DNA from: Methylobacterium gossipiicola
Lineage (GTDB): Bacteria; Pseudomonadota; Alphaproteobacteria; Rhizobiales; Beijerinckiaceae
NCBI RefSeq assembly: GCF_900113485.1
Contig: NZ_FOPM01000002.1
Span: 124,001 to 188,000 of the forward strand
Reading direction: 5' to 3'
DNA: 64,000 bases
The notes beneath the pieces were generated by a model. That model was not told the DNA's origin. It ran no database searches and was given only the letters and a program-made list of their open reading frames with translations. Each line of letters begins with the position of its first letter. Within the stretch, counting starts at the first letter, position 1. The position numbers and the translations under genes are program-made. This document shows, piece by piece, positions 60,265 to 64,000 of the stretch.

Positions 60265-60289
60265 GGGGCGGTGGCTAAGCCACCGCCCC
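60265..60289 (-). terminator. Perfect stem at the stop codon of the YihY/BrkB gene
   Basis: GGGGCGGTGGC and GCCACCGCCCC pair perfectly around a 3-base loop (60265-60289); the stop codon at 60275-60277 lies in the stem and loop. It is a probable transcript-end hairpin; no long T run follows. Confidence 0.55.
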
Positions 60290-61426
60290 GAGGGTATCGG
60301 CCATGCGGGCCTGCCGCGCGCCCATGGGAAGCTCCGCGCCCGTGGTGGTGTCACGCGCGGTCTGGTGCTCCATCTCGGCGTTGATCTCGCCGCCCACGAG
60401 CACGATGGTGGTGGAAATCCAGATCCAGGTCATGAAGCCGATGGCGGCGCCGAGCGACCCGTAAGTCTCGTTGTAATTGCCGAAGCTCGAGACGTACCAG
60501 GAGAACAGGATCGAGGCGAGGAGCCAGAGGAAACCCGCGACGACGCTGCCGGTCCCCACCCAGCGCCAGCGTGCGTGTTCCCGGCTCGGGCCGTAGCGGT
60601 AGAGCAGCGACAGGACGCCCAATACCACGAGGAGCAGGGCCGGCCAGCGCAGGAGGGCGAGGAGCCAAGCCGTATCGCTGAAGCCCACGAAGGTGAACAC
60701 GATGGGCAGCACGACGATGCTCGACAGGGCGAAGATCGTGAACAGCAGCGCCCCGATGGTGAAGGTGAGGGAGCGCAGGTTGAGCATCACGAAGGAGCGT
60801 TTCTCCTCCTCCTCGTAGACGACGTTCAGGGCATCGAACATCGCCTTCATGGCGGCGTTGGCGCTCCACAGGGAGATCAAGAGGCTGGTGAAGAAGGTCA
60901 CCCCGAGGGTGCCGGTTCCCTTCGCGGCGATGCGCTTGACCTGATCGCCGACGATCTCGATGGCGCCCGACGGCAACACGCCCTGCAGACTCGCCAGATG
61001 CTCGTTGATGGAGTTCACGTCCGCGACGAGGCCGTAGCACGAGACCAGGGCGGCGATGGCGGGAAACAGGGACAGGAGGGTGTAGAACGTGACCCCGGCG
61101 GCCACCGACAGCACCCGATCCGCGATGAACTCGCGGTAGACCCGAACGAGGATGTCCTTCCAGCCCAGGCGGGTGATCTCGAGGGGGGTGCGCGCATCGC
61201 GGCCCCGCTCGGGCTGCGTGGCGGCAACCCATTCGGCGGCGGGGCCCGTGTGGGATTGCGCGCCCTCGGTTCGGCCGGGCTCCGGCGGAGCGACCGCCGA
61301 ACCTGCCCCTCGTGGCCGGGCTCGGCTCCCCGCCGCTAGGACGACGAGGGCGGTTCCGAGGGCCAGGGTCCACAGCACGGGGGCGGCGCCCTTCGGGGCG
61401 GGCGCCGGTTCGGGGGAGGAGGACAT
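60275..61426 (-). CDS. YihY/BrkB-family membrane protein
   Basis: A 383-residue inner-membrane protein. After an N-terminal hydrophobic segment and Pro-rich linker (to about residue 85), six helices carry the family motifs VLSVAAGVTFYTLLSLFPAI, LISLWSANAAMKAMFDALNV and GSLGAAIGFMTWIWISTTIV. The extra N-terminal helix is a family variant. YihY/BrkB proteins were once called RNase BN and are now thought to be transporters or permeases; function unsettled. Confidence 0.83.
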   Translation of the reverse strand: MSSSPEPAPAPKGAAPVLWTLALGTALVVLAAGSRARPRGAGSAVAPPEPGRTEGAQSHTGPAAEWVAATQPERGRDARTPLEITRLGWKDILVRVYREFIADRVLSVAAGVTFYTLLSLFPAIAALVSCYGLVADVNSINEHLASLQGVLPSGAIEIVGDQVKRIAAKGTGTLGVTFFTSLLISLWSANAAMKAMFDALNVVYEEEEKRSFVMLNLRSLTFTIGALLFTIFALSSIVVLPIVFTFVGFSDTAWLLALLRWPALLLVVLGVLSLLYRYGPSREHARWRWVGTGSVVAGFLWLLASILFSWYVSSFGNYNETYGSLGAAIGFMTWIWISTTIVLVGGEINAEMEHQTARDTTTGAELPMGARQARMADTLGAVA

Positions 61427-61516
61427 CGCTTCGGGAACCGTCGGGCAGAAAAGCCAAGCTTGAGCTTACGCCGGTCCCAACGTCAACGCGCGGGCGGACG
61501 TTCCCGAGGCGCCGCC

Positions 61517-63037
61517 TCAGGCGCCGTAGAGTTTCCCGTGGATGTCCCGCAGGACGTTCTTCTGCACCTTGCCCATGGCGTTGCGGGGCAACTCGTCGAC
61601 GAACAGCACCCGCTTCGGACACTTGTAGCGGGCGAGACGCGCCTCCAGGGTGCGCAGGATCGTCGCCTCGTCGGGCGCCCCCTCGCGGGCGACGACCACG
61701 GCCGTGACACCCTCGCCGAAATCGGCATGCGGCACCCCGATCACCGCCGATTCCACCACGCCCGGCAGGGCGTCGATCTCGTTCTCGACCTCCTTCGGGT
61801 AGACGTTGTAGCCGCCCGTGATGATGAGGTCCTTGCCGCGTCCGACGATGTGGACGTAGCCTTCACGGTCGATCTTGCCGAGATCGCCGGTGATGAAGAA
61901 CCCGTCGGCCTTGAACTCGGCCGCCGTCTTCTCGGGCATGCGCCAGTAGCCCTGGAACACGTTCGCTCCCTTCACCTCGATCATGCCGACGGCGTCGGTG
62001 CCGAGGGTCGCCCCCGTCTCGGGGTCCACGACCCGGACGGCGACGCCGGGCAGGGCCGGCCCCACGGTGCCGGCCACCCGCGCGCCCTCGTACGGGTTCG
62101 AGGTGTTCATGTTGGTCTCGGTCATGCCGTAGCGTTCGAGGATGGCGTGGCCGGTGCGGGCCTGCCAGTCGCGATGCGTCTCGGCCAGCAGCGGCGCCGA
62201 GCCCGAGACGAACAGCCGGATGGTCTTCGTCACGTCGGCATCGAGGCCCGGCTCCTTGAGGAGGCGGGTGTAGAAGGTCGGCACTCCCATCATGGCGGTG
62301 GCGCGCGGCATCAGGCGGAGCACCTGGGCGGCGTCGAACTTCGCCAGGAACAGGAGGGTGCCGCCCGTGACGAGAATGACGTTGGTCGCCACGAACAGGC
62401 CGTGGGTGTGGAACACCGGCAGGGCGTGGATGAGCACGTCGTCGGCCGTGAAGCGCCAGGCTTGCGCCAGGGTCCGGGCGTTCGACGCGAGGTTCTCGTG
62501 GGTGAGCATGGCGCCCTTGGAGCGCCCGGTGGTGCCCGAGGTGTAGAGGATCGCGGCCAGATCGTCGGGGCCGCGCGCCACGTCGGCGAAGTCTTGCGCT
62601 TCCGCGTCGGCGGCCTCAGCCATGCTGCCGCGTCCGGCAGCGTCGAGGGTCCGCACCTGCGCGACGCCGGCCGCCTTCGCCACTGCCTCAAGGGCTTCGC
62701 GCTTGCCCGGATCGCACACGAACAGGGCCGGTTCGGCGTCCCCGAGGAAGTAGGCGATCTCGGGAGCGGTATAGGCAGTGTTGAGCGGCAGGAACACGGC
62801 GCCGGCCCGCACGGCACCGAGATACAGGAACAGGAACTCCGGGCTCTTCTCGGCCTGGACCGCCACCCGGTCCCCCGGCTTCACCCCCAGCCCGACGAGG
62901 GACGCCGCGTAGGCGCCCGAGCGCGCCACGAGGTCCGCATAGGTGAAGCGCGCGCCCTCCCCCGTCTCGATGAAAGTCTTGCCCGCGGGATCGGCGGGCA
63001 GGTTCGCGCGAACGAGGTCGAACAGATGGTTGGACAT
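61517..63037 (-). CDS. matB: Malonyl-CoA synthetase
   Basis: A 506-residue acyl-CoA synthetase of the AMP-binding family. The P-loop YTSGTTGRSKGAMLTHENL, YGMTETNMNTSNPYEGARVA and the C-terminal catalytic Lys in RNAMGKVQKNVL are present. Overall sequence and the adjacent malonyl-CoA decarboxylase identify it as MatB, which activates malonate with ATP and CoA. It is 18 bases downstream of the decarboxylase gene on the same strand, as in rhizobial matAB operons. Confidence 0.9.
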   Translation of the reverse strand: MSNHLFDLVRANLPADPAGKTFIETGEGARFTYADLVARSGAYAASLVGLGVKPGDRVAVQAEKSPEFLFLYLGAVRAGAVFLPLNTAYTAPEIAYFLGDAEPALFVCDPGKREALEAVAKAAGVAQVRTLDAAGRGSMAEAADAEAQDFADVARGPDDLAAILYTSGTTGRSKGAMLTHENLASNARTLAQAWRFTADDVLIHALPVFHTHGLFVATNVILVTGGTLLFLAKFDAAQVLRLMPRATAMMGVPTFYTRLLKEPGLDADVTKTIRLFVSGSAPLLAETHRDWQARTGHAILERYGMTETNMNTSNPYEGARVAGTVGPALPGVAVRVVDPETGATLGTDAVGMIEVKGANVFQGYWRMPEKTAAEFKADGFFITGDLGKIDREGYVHIVGRGKDLIITGGYNVYPKEVENEIDALPGVVESAVIGVPHADFGEGVTAVVVAREGAPDEATILRTLEARLARYKCPKRVLFVDELPRNAMGKVQKNVLRDIHGKLYGA

Positions 63038-63055
63038 GCGGGGTTCGGACTGCTT

Positions 63056-64000
63056 TCAGGCGTCCGCCAGGGCGACGGCGCGGGCGGGCGGCAGGTTGTT
63101 GCGCAACTCGCGGCTGACCGCGCTGGACGCCGCGACGGTGCCGAGATTGGCGAAGGTCTCGTGGTTCTTCTCGATGGCGGACAGGTCGTAGAGGTAGTTG
63201 ACCATGAGACCGCGCGACTGGGCCAGCCCTTTCCGCGAGACATCGCCGAGGAAATTCAGGCGCTCCAGCCGGGCGCCGTTGCCGAGGTGAAACCGGGCGA
63301 CGGGGTCCAGCGGTTTGCCGCGTTCGTTCTTGGCCCGCAGGAAATAGGCGGCGGCCGCCGGGATCATCGCCTTGCGGACGATCTCCGCCTTGGCCTTGTC
63401 GGCGTGCCAATCCGGCTCGTCGATGAGGCGCAGGGCCTCGACATCCTCGCGGGTCAGCCCCTGGGGCGCGTCGGCCCGGCGCTCGCGGTCGAGCCACGCC
63501 GCGAAGCCGGGCACCGGCGACAGGGTCACAAAGGTCTTGAGCGAGGGAATCTCGCGGGCGAGGTCCTCCACCACCTGCTTGATGAGGAAGTTGCCGAAGG
63601 TGACGCCCGCCAATCCTTTCTGACAATTCGAGATGGAGTAGAAGATCGCCGTCGTGGCCTCGCGTGCCGGCAAGGGCTCGCGCTCATGCGCCAGGATCGG
63701 CGCGATGGCCGGGGCGATGCCGGCGGTCAGCGCCACCTCGACGAAGATCAGCGGCTCGTCGACGAGGGCCGGGTGGAAGAAGGCGAAGCAGCGCCGGTCC
63801 TGCGGCGCGATGCGGCGGCGCAGGTCGTCCCAATCGGCGATGGCGTGGACCGCCTCGTAGCGGATGATCTTTTCCAGGATATGGGCCGGCGTGGTCCAGT
63901 CGATGGGGCGCAGCACGAGGAAGCCCCGGTTGAACCACGAGGCGAACAGGTGTTCGAAATCGCTGTCGAGGCTATCGGCGGCGTCGATGACGTCCGGGTC
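63056..64000 (-). CDS. matA: Malonyl-CoA decarboxylase, 5' part beyond window
   Basis: The C-terminal 314 residues of malonyl-CoA decarboxylase, which releases acetyl-CoA from malonyl-CoA. The frame stays open to the window edge, so the start is missing. Seen: WFNRGFLVLRPIDWTTPAHI, the FHPALVDEPLIFVEVALTAG strand, the active-site FYSISNCQKGLAGVTFGNFL (with the His/Ser region nearby) and VARFHLGNGARLERLNFLGD. It heads the matAB pair with matB, letting the cell use malonate. matC/matR would lie further upstream if present. Confidence 0.92.
   Translation of the reverse strand, partial: DPDVIDAADSLDSDFEHLFASWFNRGFLVLRPIDWTTPAHILEKIIRYEAVHAIADWDDLRRRIAPQDRRCFAFFHPALVDEPLIFVEVALTAGIAPAIAPILAHEREPLPAREATTAIFYSISNCQKGLAGVTFGNFLIKQVVEDLAREIPSLKTFVTLSPVPGFAAWLDRERRADAPQGLTREDVEALRLIDEPDWHADKAKAEIVRKAMIPAAAAYFLRAKNERGKPLDPVARFHLGNGARLERLNFLGDVSRKGLAQSRGLMVNYLYDLSAIEKNHETFANLGTVAASSAVSRELRNNLPPARAVALADA

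Overview
The window is high-GC DNA from an alphaproteobacterium of the order Hyphomicrobiales, most likely a Methylobacterium or Methylorubrum relative. Pointers are a formaldehyde-activating-enzyme (Fae) homologue, DUF6101, DUF1236, DUF3108 and IalB-like proteins, a plant/alphaproteobacterial-type gshA, a standalone SWIB protein, and promoter elements of the EcfG general-stress type. It is ordinary chromosomal DNA: I see no prophage, insertion sequence, CRISPR array or conjugation gene. The genus is inferred; no 16S gene is present.

Layout. 0.4-5 kb (minus): fdxA, an S4-domain protein and a large Suv3-like helicase, then two exported proteins. 6.4-13 kb: rpmB, a NudK-like Nudix hydrolase, a TusA-like protein, a Gly/Tyr-rich secreted protein with a good EcfG promoter, rsmE-gshA, ubiA and DUF6101. 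13.5-19 kb: CysQ-like phosphatase, trxA, a PQQ-type sugar dehydrogenase, an orphan osmolyte ABC ATPase and a HAD phosphatase. 19-28 kb: IalB-like protein, argH divergent from a TlpA-like thioredoxin, a chemoreceptor, murJ, superoxide dismutase. 28-33.5 kb (minus): sensor kinase, trmB, metK, a PraR-like regulator, and a tRNA-Arg(CCU) gene split by a 266-nt group I intron. 33.7-38 kb (plus): nuclease-like protein, M48 protease, and an ethylene-receptor-like histidine kinase with its response regulator. 38-49 kb: ABC exporter, MFS transporter, two PRC-barrel proteins, SWIB protein, DJ-1/PfpI protein, amino-acid permease, small exported proteins, Fae homologue. 49.5-58.4 kb (minus): a lipoprotein, metH, metF, a SahR-like ArsR/methyltransferase regulator with a perfect palindromic operator on its start codon, then a ROK kinase coupled to dctA. 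58.6-64 kb (minus): CYTH-like protein, msrB, a YihY/BrkB membrane protein, and malonyl-CoA synthetase with malonyl-CoA decarboxylase running off the window edge.

How the genes connect. The methyl/one-carbon cycle is the main theme: metK, metF, metH and the predicted SAH-sensing regulator form the SAM cycle, and the Fae homologue points to C1 metabolism. Redox and stress functions (fdxA, gshA, trxA, superoxide dismutase, msrB) are scattered. The most notable items are the intron-containing tRNA, the ethylene-type sensor kinase whose five ligand residues are all conserved, the SahR operator, and a Fae homologue that seems to lack the active-site histidine.
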